Below are positions 14,701 through 22,119 of a DNA stretch of 37,064 nucleotides, piece by piece. A model generated the notes under the pieces. The model did no database searches and was not told where the DNA came from. It worked only from the letters and a program-made list of their open reading frames with translations. Each line of letters starts with the position of its first letter. Within the stretch, counting starts at the first letter, position 1. This stretch comes from Gemmatimonadaceae bacterium (GTDB lineage Bacteria > Gemmatimonadota > Gemmatimonadetes > Gemmatimonadales > Gemmatimonadaceae), in assembly GCA_025928335.1 (NCBI GenBank), contig JAICJQ010000017.1, positions 1 to 37,064 on the forward strand, written 5' to 3'. A program made the translations under genes and the position numbers.

Positions 14701-16188
14701 GTGGTGTTCGACGTGTCGCAACCGCTGCGTTCGCCCACGGCGCCTGTCTTGCCCGCACCAGCGCCGGACCATTTCGACGGCCGCTGGTGGGTTCTCGTTA
14801 CCGTCGGCCTCGGGACGTTCATGTCGGCGCTGGACGGAAGCGTCGTCAACACGTTGCTCCCCGTGCTGGCGCGTGAGCTTCACGCCGGCGTGGCGAACAT
14901 CGAGTGGGTAACGACCGTCTATCTCCTCGTCATTTCCGGATTGTTGCTCAGCGTCGGCCGCGCCGGCGATCTCTTCGGGCACAAGCGCCTGTATCTGGCC
15001 GGGTTCGTGGTCTTCGTCCTCGGCTCCGCGGCGTGCGGTCAGGCAAGATCGTCGCATGTGCTGATCGTGCTGCGCGCGGTGCAGGCGTTGGGCGCGGCGA
15101 TGCTCATGGCCACGTCGCCGGCGATTCTGACGCGAAGCTTTCCGGCGAGTCAACGAGGACGCGCCTTGGGTGCGCAGGGCACGTTCACCTACCTGGGTTT
15201 GACGGTCGGTCCGTCCCTCGGCGGTTGGCTCGCCGGTGCGTTCGGCTGGCCGTCGGTGTTCTACATCAACGTGCCGGTCGGCGTTGTTGCCATCGCCCTC
15301 GCTGTCCGCTCCATCCCCGACGATCGGGTGGAGCGGCGCGAGGAGACGTTCGATTTTGTCGGCGCGGCGCTGTTCACAACCGGCCTCGTCGCCCTGATGA
15401 TCGCGCTCAATCAGGGACACGTCTGGGGGTGGTTGGCACTGAAGACAGTTGGTCTGCTCGCCGCGTCGGTTGCTCTTCTCGTCGTATTCGTGCGCGTCGA
15501 GCTGCACCGGCGGAGCCCGATGCTGGATCTCTCATTGTTCGCGGATCGCGTATTCAGCGCGGCGACGGCGAGCGCACTGCTCAACTACGCGTGCGTCTAT
15601 TCCATCCTCTTTGTCCTGCCATTCTTGCTGATTCAGGGGCGATCGCTGACCGCGTCGCAGGCGGGGATCGTGCTGACCGCGCAGCCGATTGTCATGGCGA
15701 TCGTCGCGCCGATCAGCGGAACGCTCTCCGATCGCCTCGGCTCGCGCGGTCTGGCAACAGCGGGAATGGTCCTGCTCACCGCGGGCATGGCGGCTCTCGC
15801 ACTTTTGGTCGAGCGCGGGTCGCTTGCGTCGATCGCGGCCGCGTTGGCGCTCGTTGGGCTTGGCGTTGGAACGTTCGTCTCGCCGAACAACAGCGCGATC
15901 ATGGGATCCGCGCCGCGCAATCGTCAAGGAATTGCGGCGGGGGTGCTGGCCACGGCGCGGAACGCCGGCATGGTGATGGGAGTCGGCTACGCGGGGGCGA
16001 TCTTCACGACGGTGCTCTACCGAGCGGGCCCGAGCTCCTCGGCCGCGATCCCCGCCGCGGTGCGCGCGAGCCTTTTCGCCGCGGCGGTGCTCGGACTCGT
16101 CGGGACTATTCTGTCGGCGACTCGCGCCGAATTGCCAGCGGATGACGCGGCTGATACAGTCCGAGTTGATCGCCGCTCGGCAAGGTGA
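14701..16188 (+). CDS. MFS transporter, DHA2 (EmrB/QacA-like) drug:H+ antiporter family
   Basis: This 495-aa inner-membrane protein has about 14 hydrophobic helices. TM1 carries the DHA2 signature LGTFMSALDGSVVNTLLPVL, with motif D1, and is followed by ANIEWVTTVYLLVISGLLLS. Motif A appears as GRAGDLFGHKRLYLAG, and motif C (antiporter) as TYLGLTVGPSLGGWLAG in TM5, with WPSVFYINVPVGV after it. It would export hydrophobic or cationic compounds using the proton gradient; the substrate is not predictable. It begins at GTG 14701, 63 nt after the Omp85-like gene, which would allow co-transcription. Its C-terminal 27 codons overlap the converging VOC gene by 83 nt. Confidence 0.92.
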   Translation: MVFDVSQPLRSPTAPVLPAPAPDHFDGRWWVLVTVGLGTFMSALDGSVVNTLLPVLARELHAGVANIEWVTTVYLLVISGLLLSVGRAGDLFGHKRLYLAGFVVFVLGSAACGQARSSHVLIVLRAVQALGAAMLMATSPAILTRSFPASQRGRALGAQGTFTYLGLTVGPSLGGWLAGAFGWPSVFYINVPVGVVAIALAVRSIPDDRVERREETFDFVGAALFTTGLVALMIALNQGHVWGWLALKTVGLLAASVALLVVFVRVELHRRSPMLDLSLFADRVFSAATASALLNYACVYSILFVLPFLLIQGRSLTASQAGIVLTAQPIVMAIVAPISGTLSDRLGSRGLATAGMVLLTAGMAALALLVERGSLASIAAALALVGLGVGTFVSPNNSAIMGSAPRNRQGIAAGVLATARNAGMVMGVGYAGAIFTTVLYRAGPSSSAAIPAAVRASLFAAAVLGLVGTILSATRAELPADDAADTVRVDRRSAR

Positions 16189-16471
16189 TTTGCGTGACGC
16201 GACCCCACGGCTCGTCGTGCACGGGCGTCGTTGACACGCCCTTGGCCTTCAGCTCCTCGCGCGTCGCCTCGATGTCGTCGCACATGAGATAGAGCTCGTG
16301 ATACTCATCGCCTTCCGCCGGGTGAACGGCGAGCTCGGTGGGCGGCGCCGTGAAGATGAGCCAACCGCGGCCGATATCGACGGCCGGGAAGCCGAATACG
16401 TCGCGGAGAAAGGCGCGCGTTTCGTCCGCCTTCTTGGAATACAGCAACGCGTGCATACCCATGATCGCCAT
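16106..16471 (-). CDS. VOC superfamily (glyoxalase/dioxygenase-like) protein
   Basis: The 121-aa protein shows the beta-alpha-beta-beta-beta VOC pattern: MGMHALLYSKKADETRAFLR, then RDVFGFPAVDIGRGWLIF, ELAVHPAEGDEYHELYLMCD and TQITLPSGDQLGLYQPRHP. The potential metal ligands His (HALLYS, HPAEGDEYHE) and Glu are present as in this uncharacterised subgroup. ATG 16471 follows the GNAT stop by 4 nt, so both are in one transcript. The conserved part ends at YQPRHP; the remaining residues overlap antisense to the MFS gene end. Specific reaction unknown. Confidence 0.88.
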   Translation of the reverse strand: MAIMGMHALLYSKKADETRAFLRDVFGFPAVDIGRGWLIFTAPPTELAVHPAEGDEYHELYLMCDDIEATREELKAKGVSTTPVHDEPWGRVTQITLPSGDQLGLYQPRHPLAIRRESPTE

Positions 16472-16475
16472 TGTG

Positions 16476-17072
16476 CTATCCTCGGACGCGGTCCAGCCGA
16501 GTCGTGAGATGTTTCTTGACGTCCGGCCACTCGCTGGCGAGGACGCTGTACATGACGCTATCGCGCACGGAGCCATCGCGCCGCAGGTAGTGATGGCGAA
16601 TGACGCCGTCACGCTTCGCGCCAAGCGCTTCGATCGCGCGCTGCGAGCGGACGTTGAAGTTGTCGGTCCGCAGTCCGACGACCTTGCAGCCCAGTGTCTC
16701 GAAGGCGTGCTGAAAGAGGAGGAGCTTGCACGTGGTGTTGACGTGACTGCGCTGCCAACTCAGGCCGTACCAGGTCCAGCCGATCTCTACCCGGTCGACG
16801 GCGGGCACGATGTCGTGATACCGGGTCGTTCCAATGATGCACCCACCTTCGAGATCGCGCACGGCCCACGGCAGCATGTGGCCCGCGGCCTGACCGGCGA
16901 GGGCGTCGGCGATGTAGCGAGAGACCTGATCGGGTTCAGGGACCGAGGTGAACCAAAGCTCCCAGAGGCGGCCGTCCGATGCCGCGGTCGTGAGGTCATC
17001 ACAGTGTTGCGATCCGAGCGGCTCGAGACGAATGCCGCGGATCTCGAGCGTGATTGGCGAAATCGTGATCAC
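16476..17072 (-). CDS. GNAT family N-acetyltransferase (RimJ/RimL-like)
   Basis: This 198-aa protein has the acetyltransferase_3 layout. It opens with IRGIRLEPLGSQHCDDL, then has WAVRDLEGGCIIGTTRYHDI and the RimJ/L-like VEIGWTWYGLSWQRSHVNTT. The acetyl-CoA-binding/late motif is KLLLFQHAFETLGCKVVGLR followed by NFNVRSQRAIEALGAKRDGV and the typical HHYLRRDGSVRDSVMYSVLA. Members acetylate small molecules or protein N-termini, so the substrate is open. The start GTG 17072 overlaps the stop of a 28-aa ORF as GTGA. The gene precedes the VOC gene. Confidence 0.9.
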   Translation of the reverse strand: MITISPITLEIRGIRLEPLGSQHCDDLTTAASDGRLWELWFTSVPEPDQVSRYIADALAGQAAGHMLPWAVRDLEGGCIIGTTRYHDIVPAVDRVEIGWTWYGLSWQRSHVNTTCKLLLFQHAFETLGCKVVGLRTDNFNVRSQRAIEALGAKRDGVIRHHYLRRDGSVRDSVMYSVLASEWPDVKKHLTTRLDRVRG

Positions 17073-17155
17073 GTCGTGGCGGAGCTGAGAGCCGGCGCGT
17101 TTCGCTTGCGCGCGACCCGATTGAGAAACCGGGAGACATCCGCGAGGTCGGTCAC
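17069..17155 (-). CDS. Possible 28-aa linker ORF between OPT transporter and GNAT
   Basis: GTG 17155 overlaps the OPT transporter stop as GTGA (17155-17152), and its own TGA overlaps the GNAT start, again as GTGA (17072-17069). The 28 residues begin VTDLADVSRFLNRVARKRNA, an amphipathic, basic helix with no TM segment. Exact four-base overlaps at both ends suggest it is read by terminating ribosomes and passes them on to the GNAT gene. Alternatively it is simply an untranslated 79-nt spacer with chance overlaps. I do not recognise the peptide. Confidence 0.35.
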   Translation of the reverse strand: MTDLADVSRFLNRVARKRNAPALSSATT

Positions 17156-19116
17156 GACATCGCCTTCGAGCGTTTGAGCATCCAGCCGTACAACCAGGCG
17201 ATGACGGCGACGAAGGCGATGAGGCCGAGCCAGGGCGCGGGCGCGAAGTCCTCGGGAACGAGAGCGATCGGTGCGTCTTTCGACAGTCCGACGATCAGTC
17301 CGGCGTTTATCACCCCCCACAGACTCTCGCCAACGATCAGCCCCGATGCGACGAGGGTTCCGAGACGCTCGGCGCGTTGCGGGTTCGGGGACGATTTCAC
17401 CCGACGGTCATACCAGTGCGACAACACCGCACCGATCACGACCGCGAACGTGGCTGACATCGGCAGATAGATGCCGATGCCGACGGCGAGTGGCGGAACG
17501 CGGAGTTTGCCCATCGCGCCGAGCGCAGCGTCGAGGAGAACGAGCGCGACGCCAACGACCGCTCCGATGCCGAGCATCTTCCAGGCGAGATTACCGCCGA
17601 TCACCCCTTGGGCGAGCGCGGAGATGAGCGTGGCTTGCGGGGCGGGAAGCGGATTCGGCGCGACGACGCCGACATTCGGCGCGCCGGCGAACCCGTACGC
17701 CTTCGCGAGCAAGTTGAGAATCGACGGGATGACCGCGGCGCCCGCGCCGACGCCGACGATGAGCGCAATCTGTTGGCGCATCGGTGAGGCTCCCACCAAC
17801 TGCCCCGTCTTCAGATCCTGCAGATTGTCGTTCGAGATCGTGGCGCAGGCGAACACGATGGCCGTGATGAAGAGCGCGAAGGCGACGAGCGGGCCGCGAT
17901 TGTCCGCCGTCGGCGTCACGGCGATCGTGAGGACCGACGCGCAGATGACGATAGAGAGAATTCCCACACCGGAGATCGGACTGTTGGACGCACCGATCAA
18001 GCCCGCCATGTAGCCGCAGATGCCGGCGATGAGAAAGCCGACGAGCAGAACGAACGGCACGGCGATCACGGTGAGTTTGACGGCGTCGCCGCTGAGAATC
18101 GTCGATCGGGCGAAGGTAAAAGCGAGCCAGGCGGCGATGACGAGGCAGGCCGCGCTCAGCCCCATGATCCAACCGGGCGATAGATCGCGATCGGTCGCGT
18201 CGCCGGTTTCCACGGCGCGCGACGCGCGAAGGGTGCTGACCAAGCCGCCCACGACCGGCTTCGTGAGGCGGGCGAGGGTGTAGATCGCGGCGATGGCGAT
18301 CGCGCCGGCGCCGATGAAGCGCACCTCGGTGCGCCAGATGGTGCTCGTGTGCGCAGCGAGGGCGACGCCCGCGGCAGCCGGCTGCATCGATGTGAGAATG
18401 GGCACCGCGATTGCCCAAGCGATGACGAGACCGACGAGCATGGCCATGCCAACCGACAATCCAACGAGGTGTCCTGCGCCAAGCAGCGCGAGCGACCACG
18501 CGACGTTGTATCCCGTAGACGCCGTGGCGCCGATACGGAAAAACCCGGTCACTTCGCCCGCGAGGACGCGCGTCGCGGCCACGATGGCCAGCCCCGCCGA
18601 CGCCGCCGCCCCAAGGATGACGGCGACGAGCCCTTCGCGAGCCTCGCCTGTTTCGTCCTTCGTCTCGCCGCGCGCTCCCGAGCCGACGCGCAATACCTCG
18701 GCGGCGGCGACACCCTCGGGGTAGGGAAGGTCGGAAGTCGTGACTAGTGCGCGTCGCAGCGGAATCGTGAACAGCACTCCGAGCACGCCACCGCTCAAGC
18801 AGATGAGGAATGATTGCCAGAAAGGAAAACCAGTCCACCAGCCGATGATGACCAGCCCCGGGAGTACGAAGATGATCGCCGAGAGCGTGCCTGCCGCCGA
18901 GGCGACCGTCTGAACGATGTTGTTCTCGAGGATCGATGAATCCTTGACCGCGCTGAGAATCGCCATCGAGATCACCGCGGCAGGAATCGACGACGCGAAG
19001 GTGAGCCCGACCTTGAGGCCGAGGTAGACGTTCGCGGCGGTGAAGATCGTCGTGATCAGCGCCCCGAGGACGAGGCCGCGGATTGTGAGTTCTTTCGGCT
19101 TGGCGGGGGAATTCAT
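17152..19116 (-). CDS. OPT family oligopeptide transporter
   Basis: This 654-aa inner-membrane protein has roughly 15-16 hydrophobic segments and recognisable OPT motifs. They are KELTIRGLVLGALITTIFTA then ANVYLGLKVGLTFASSIPAA at the N-terminus, ILENNIVQTVASAAGTLSAI, DLPYPEGVAAAEVLRVGS and the late signature ATISNDNLQDLKTGQLVGAS. The C-terminal MSATFAVVIGAVLSHWYDRR is also typical. The family takes up oligopeptides or metal chelates with protons. ATG 19116 begins the conserved region, and the open frame upstream is an Arg-rich shadow. It lies in an environment with secreted M28 and M20 peptidases, which would supply peptides; that link is inference. It is followed by the 28-aa ORF, GNAT and VOC genes. 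Confidence 0.92.
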   Translation of the reverse strand: MNSPAKPKELTIRGLVLGALITTIFTAANVYLGLKVGLTFASSIPAAVISMAILSAVKDSSILENNIVQTVASAAGTLSAIIFVLPGLVIIGWWTGFPFWQSFLICLSGGVLGVLFTIPLRRALVTTSDLPYPEGVAAAEVLRVGSGARGETKDETGEAREGLVAVILGAAASAGLAIVAATRVLAGEVTGFFRIGATASTGYNVAWSLALLGAGHLVGLSVGMAMLVGLVIAWAIAVPILTSMQPAAAGVALAAHTSTIWRTEVRFIGAGAIAIAAIYTLARLTKPVVGGLVSTLRASRAVETGDATDRDLSPGWIMGLSAACLVIAAWLAFTFARSTILSGDAVKLTVIAVPFVLLVGFLIAGICGYMAGLIGASNSPISGVGILSIVICASVLTIAVTPTADNRGPLVAFALFITAIVFACATISNDNLQDLKTGQLVGASPMRQQIALIVGVGAGAAVIPSILNLLAKAYGFAGAPNVGVVAPNPLPAPQATLISALAQGVIGGNLAWKMLGIGAVVGVALVLLDAALGAMGKLRVPPLAVGIGIYLPMSATFAVVIGAVLSHWYDRRVKSSPNPQRAERLGTLVASGLIVGESLWGVINAGLIVGLSKDAPIALVPEDFAPAPWLGLIAFVAVIAWLYGWMLKRSKAMS

Positions 19117-19223
19117 GCGCCCAATTCTACCGCCTCGCCGTCGGAGCGATAGGCGACGACGTTGCCGGACGCGCCGGGAGCGAATATTCTCGCAGGCCAC
19201 CCATCCACCGCCTCGGAGTGTCC

Positions 19224-19778
19224 ATGGTCCGCCAATACGCGAAGCGATCTGTGGTCAGCCTCGCGATCGTCGTCGTGTCGTCGCTCTCAGCCGGGCCGCA
19301 ACAGCCGACCCGACCACCGCAACCGTCGTGTGAGAAGGTCACTCCGCCGACGACCCATGTCTCGCCGAACGCGGCGGACCCGAAAGACGTCGTGAGTCAG
19401 GAGGCAATCATTGCGGCACTCTACGACGTCATCTCCGGCCCGGCGTGCCAAGCGCGCGACTGGGATCGATTCCGCTCGCTGCTTGCGCCGGGCGCGCGCT
19501 TGATACCGACGGGTATGAATGTTGAGCGACGGGCGGTCGTTCGCGCCATGACACCGGACGACTATGCGACGGCGACGGGAGCGAACCTCGAGCGAAGCGG
19601 CTTCTTCGAGCGAGAGATTTCCACGACAGGTGAGACGTTCGGCGCGGTGACGCACAGATTCAGCACCTACGAATCACGCCGCCACGCCGGGGAACTCGTG
19701 CTCAGCGTGTCGTCGCGCGTACCGACCGCGGCGACGGCACCCATGCTGGCGTCCCTTCCTCCCATTGATTATCGGTGA
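19224..19778 (+). CDS. NTF2/SnoaL-like secreted protein, C-terminally truncated
   Basis: The ORF codes for 184 aa. It starts at ATG 19224, five nt after a GGAG ribosome site, with a signal peptide (YAKRSVVSLAIVVVSSLSAG). The domain begins SQEAIIAALYDVISGPACQA then RDWDRFRSLLAPGARLIPTG, as in NTF2-like proteins. It has FFEREISTTGETFGAVTHRF and STYESRRHAG. In intact relatives this last strand is followed by a further strand with the conserved RGINS/WWV part. Here the frame instead continues into sequence antisense to the TolB-like gene and stops. The final domain strands are therefore missing. The product may be unstable, and the gene may be a recent remnant. Confidence 0.75.
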   Translation: MVRQYAKRSVVSLAIVVVSSLSAGPQQPTRPPQPSCEKVTPPTTHVSPNAADPKDVVSQEAIIAALYDVISGPACQARDWDRFRSLLAPGARLIPTGMNVERRAVVRAMTPDDYATATGANLERSGFFEREISTTGETFGAVTHRFSTYESRRHAGELVLSVSSRVPTAATAPMLASLPPIDYR

Positions 19779-21531
19779 GCTGGCGGACGTCGGTCCCGTC
19801 GTAGCGCATGACGAAGATGTCGCCGTACGGCTGCGGTGCGTCGGTGTAGACGACTTCGTCCTTGTACCCTTTGCGCGACGACGCGAACACGATGTATTCA
19901 CCGTCGGGCGACCAACCCATGTGCGCGTCATTGCCGCGGCTGTGCGTCAGTTGCTTCAATCCCGTGCCGTCGGGCCTGATCGTGCAGATCTCGTACGCGC
20001 CGTCCTGCTGGCGCGAGAACATGATCAAGTCGCCGCGCGGCGACCAAAGCGGAAAATTGTCGTAGCCACTCGCGATCTCCGTGACCTTCTTGGTTTGAAG
20101 GTCCATGATGCGCAGCCCGCCGCCTCCTTCAGCATCAAACGTGCGGTAGACGACGCGCTTGCCATCCGGAGAGAGAGACGGAAAGGCACTGTTGTTCGCT
20201 CCCGATGTGAGCTCGTGAAAGCCCGACCCGTCGGCGTTGACCATCGCAACCTGTGCGCCGCCCTCTGCGCGGTCGGCCGGCTTGAGAAATGTTCCGTGAA
20301 AGCCGTTGAAAAAGGCATTGAACTCGCCGATCCCAAAGACGATCTGCTTGCCGTCGCTCGACCACTGCGGCGCGAGGATGTTGCGCGTCGAGTCGCGGAA
20401 GATCACCTGAAATGTGTCGCTGCCAATTGTCGAAAGGGCGATCGAGACACCTTTGCTACCGAGAGAGGGCCCAACGAAGGCGTAATGCTCGCCGTCCGGG
20501 CTGAATGCTGGTCCGCTGCGCGTCAGGGCTAGCTCGTAGCGCGGGTCCCGGCTGTAGGTCTTGACCCACGGTTTGCGCGGGTAGGCGATTCGCTTGTGGT
20601 AGACGACGCGCTTTCCATCGGGCGACCACGACGCCGCGCGAATCTCACCGGCTGGACCGGGCGAGCCGTTGGAGTACTGAATGCCGCGCTGTGGTCCGTC
20701 GCGGCGAATGAAGCCGACGACATCGTTCGCAAGGAACGATGGGTTGAACTTCACGCCGGGGCCGGCGGGAAGGTCCGAGACGGCGCTGCTCGCGACGTCG
20801 ATCGCGATGACTCGTGAATCCTCCGGGTGCTCGGGCACGACCAGACGGTTGTCCAACGTCGCTTCACCGCTCGAGCAGTAGGCGACGATGCGCCTCGAAT
20901 CGCCGGACCACTTTGGGCTGCCGCAGAAATCGCCGTGCGGCGTGAGCCGCTTGAGGCCCGACCCGTCGGGATGAACGATGTAGACATCAGCGATTTGCAG
21001 TCGCTCCCAGCGGCCGTGCGAGAAGGGAAAGCCTCCTGTCCGGTCCGACGAGAACGCGATCCAGCGGCCGTCGGGTGACCATGAGGGCCGGAAGTCGCCG
21101 CCCGGACCTGACGTCAACGCTTTTGCCTTGCGCGTCGCGATGTCGAGCGTAAAGAGGTCGGCGGTGCCGTCGGCGCGCGTGGTCACGAATACCAGCCGCT
21201 TGCCGTCCGGCGAGAACGCCGCCTGGTCGTCGTAGGCGGGGCTGTCGGTGAGGCGCTCGATGCCACTGCCGTCGGCGTTCATTCGATACAGATCGGCGGA
21301 CCCGTTGCGCTCCGATGTGAACACGATCGACTTCCCATCGGGGGACCAGGCGGCGTCGTAGTCGATGTTATTCGGCGATCCGATCTGGTGCTCGTCGCTG
21401 CCGTCGGCGTTGGCGACGAACAAGCCGATTTGGCCGGGCTGCGGAAAGACCCTCGTGACGACGATCCGCTGTGGCGCCGGCGGCTCGAGGAGGACGAGTC
21501 CGGCGAGAGCGACCGTCAGGGCTGCACGCAT
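19702..21531 (-). CDS. TolB-like beta-propeller protein (PD40/WD40-like repeats), secreted
   Basis: The 609-aa protein starts at ATG 21531 behind a GGAG ribosome site 7 nt upstream. It has a short signal peptide (MRAALTVALAGLVLL). The mature part has around ten PD40 repeats with the pattern SPDGK...F...R.G..DLY..NADGSG...LT: AAWSPDGKSIVFTSERNGSA, QAAFSPDGKRLVFVTTRADG, RPSWSPDGRWIAFSSDRTGG and MGWSPDGEYIVFASSRKGYK. It would make one or two propellers outside the cytoplasm, similar to the TolB C-terminal domain and DPP-IV N-terminal propellers. No alpha/beta-hydrolase domain follows, so it is probably a binding or scaffold protein. Its tail after GTPAWVP overlaps the truncated NTF2-like gene by 77 nt. 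Confidence 0.87.
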   Translation of the reverse strand: MRAALTVALAGLVLLEPPAPQRIVVTRVFPQPGQIGLFVANADGSDEHQIGSPNNIDYDAAWSPDGKSIVFTSERNGSADLYRMNADGSGIERLTDSPAYDDQAAFSPDGKRLVFVTTRADGTADLFTLDIATRKAKALTSGPGGDFRPSWSPDGRWIAFSSDRTGGFPFSHGRWERLQIADVYIVHPDGSGLKRLTPHGDFCGSPKWSGDSRRIVAYCSSGEATLDNRLVVPEHPEDSRVIAIDVASSAVSDLPAGPGVKFNPSFLANDVVGFIRRDGPQRGIQYSNGSPGPAGEIRAASWSPDGKRVVYHKRIAYPRKPWVKTYSRDPRYELALTRSGPAFSPDGEHYAFVGPSLGSKGVSIALSTIGSDTFQVIFRDSTRNILAPQWSSDGKQIVFGIGEFNAFFNGFHGTFLKPADRAEGGAQVAMVNADGSGFHELTSGANNSAFPSLSPDGKRVVYRTFDAEGGGGLRIMDLQTKKVTEIASGYDNFPLWSPRGDLIMFSRQQDGAYEICTIRPDGTGLKQLTHSRGNDAHMGWSPDGEYIVFASSRKGYKDEVVYTDAPQPYGDIFVMRYDGTDVRQLTDNQWEEGTPAWVPSPRSVRATTR

Positions 21532-21621
21532 GTGGATTCTCCGTTTCCGTGGCGCCGTCGGCGACGCAACGACGGTAAGATGCCGTCGCTGTCTGTATTG
21601 CGGAAGCATGTAGGATTCACC

Positions 21622-22119
21622 ATGCCCACCAAGCTCCAGGTTCTGCAGATCGTGCTGCAGGCGCTGTCGTCGTTCGCGATCGCCGGCGGTTTGATCTTCA
21701 CCGCTGTGCAGTTCCGTCAGTCACGGCAGGCGCAGGTCGTCGCGAATTTCTCGAAGCTGGTCGAGCTCCAATATCAGTTGCGGTCAATTCGAGTGCAGCA
21801 TCCCGAGCTCGCGTCCGTGCTCCAGGCGGACGTGCGACACCTGCAAACACCGCGCGACGTCCAGGACTACTATCTCAATCTCATGCAACTGTCGCTGTTC
21901 GAGATCGCGTGGTACGCGCACAAGCACGGTCAGCTGCCGGACGACTATTTCCACTCCTGGATCACGCGGATGTGGGAGATCGGGCGGGAAGATTCGTTCA
22001 AGCGCATGATCGCCAACCCGTCGATGAAGATCATGCACGACGAGTTCGATGCGTTCGTGCGCAAGCTCATGGTGATGGACACTCCGCCGGCTATGGGCGA
22101 GCTTTCTCAACGGGTGTAA
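21622..22119 (+). CDS. Single-TM protein of unknown function
   Basis: The 165-aa protein starts at ATG 21622 behind an AGGA ribosome site. Residues about 6-28 (QVLQIVLQALSSFAIAGGLI) form one TM anchor, followed by FTAVQFRQSRQAQVVANFSK and a long helical cytoplasmic part (VELQYQLRSIRVQHPELASV, then NLMQLSLFEIAWYAHKHGQL and RMWEIGREDSFKRMIANPSM). The helices look like a four-helix bundle. Proteins of this general build are common hypothetical proteins and I cannot name a family. The gene diverges from the TolB-like gene with a 90-nt shared upstream region. It converges on the kinase gene with a 29-nt overlap. Confidence 0.75.
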   Translation: MPTKLQVLQIVLQALSSFAIAGGLIFTAVQFRQSRQAQVVANFSKLVELQYQLRSIRVQHPELASVLQADVRHLQTPRDVQDYYLNLMQLSLFEIAWYAHKHGQLPDDYFHSWITRMWEIGREDSFKRMIANPSMKIMHDEFDAFVRKLMVMDTPPAMGELSQRV

